NCBI GenBank assembly: GCA_026122225.1
Contig: JANEZZ010002766.1
Span: 558,001 to 622,000, forward strand
DNA from: Heloderma charlesbogerti
Lineage: Eukaryota > Chordata > Lepidosauria > Squamata > Helodermatidae
DNA length: 64,000 nt
Reading direction: 5' to 3'
The number at the start of each line of letters is the position of its first letter. The stretch's first letter is position 1. The position numbers were made by a program, and so were the translations under genes. The notes beneath the pieces were generated by a model. That model did not search any database, was not told where the DNA came from, and worked only from the letters and a program-made list of their open reading frames with translations. Shown here one piece after another: positions 63,975 to 64,000 of the stretch.

Positions 63975-64000
63975 CCACCACAAATGTGCATTCATTAGTG

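Overview
The window is vertebrate nuclear DNA, most likely from a squamate reptile and probably a lizard. Repeats carry this call: four large BovB (RTE-type) LINE copies, CR1 tails ending in TTCTTATG-like repeats, an L2-type LINE, a 5S-rRNA-headed SINE, a Sauria-type tRNA SINE, other tRNA-derived SINEs, and many short hAT-like and Harbinger-like elements. The species is inferred, not proven.

One host gene is recognisable, on the + strand and apparently complete. It is glycerol-3-phosphate acyltransferase 3 (GPAT3, also AGPAT9), with 12 coding exons between 10386 and 61821. Every exon joins the next in frame with AG/GT splice sites. The joined coding sequence is 1338 nt (445 codons plus stop). 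The start ATG lies in a CpG island (about 9950-10720). The stop is followed by a 3' UTR with candidate AATAAA signals at 62091, 62657 and 62813. The protein has an N-terminal hydrophobic segment, two further membrane segments (about 140-161 and 165-183), and the acyltransferase blocks HX4D (233-238) and FPEGT (305-309). It is expected in the ER membrane, making lysophosphatidic acid for triacylglycerol synthesis.

Layout: 1-9950 is upstream intergenic DNA with a decayed DIRS-like retroelement, a 1.1 kb hAT-like element, and a minus-strand BovB copy. 9950-10720 is the CpG island and exon 1. 10530-24160 is the large first intron, holding CR1, SINE, Harbinger-like and BovB copies. 24237-32941 (intron 2) holds a BovB copy, a possible antisense LTR and a Gypsy-like solo LTR. 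33213-38472 (intron 3) holds an L2-type LINE inside a 5S-derived SINE. 38548-48108 carries exons 5 and 6 and a very young-looking Sauria SINE. 48225-53006 (intron 7) holds the most complete BovB, flanked by an 11-bp duplication. 53063-61700 carries exons 8-11 with several hAT-like elements. 61822-64000 is the 3' UTR and downstream flank.

The main interest is insertion archaeology. Several elements can be placed inside older elements with target-site duplications read directly: MITE<CR1<SINE, 5S-SINE<L2, SINE<hAT, LINE<hAT, CR1<BovB, and palindrome<LTR. Two BovB copies share the same frameshift, which suggests a subfamily spread with a broken ORF2. I found no CRISPR array, operon, tRNA gene or second host gene, and no convincing undescribed molecular system.
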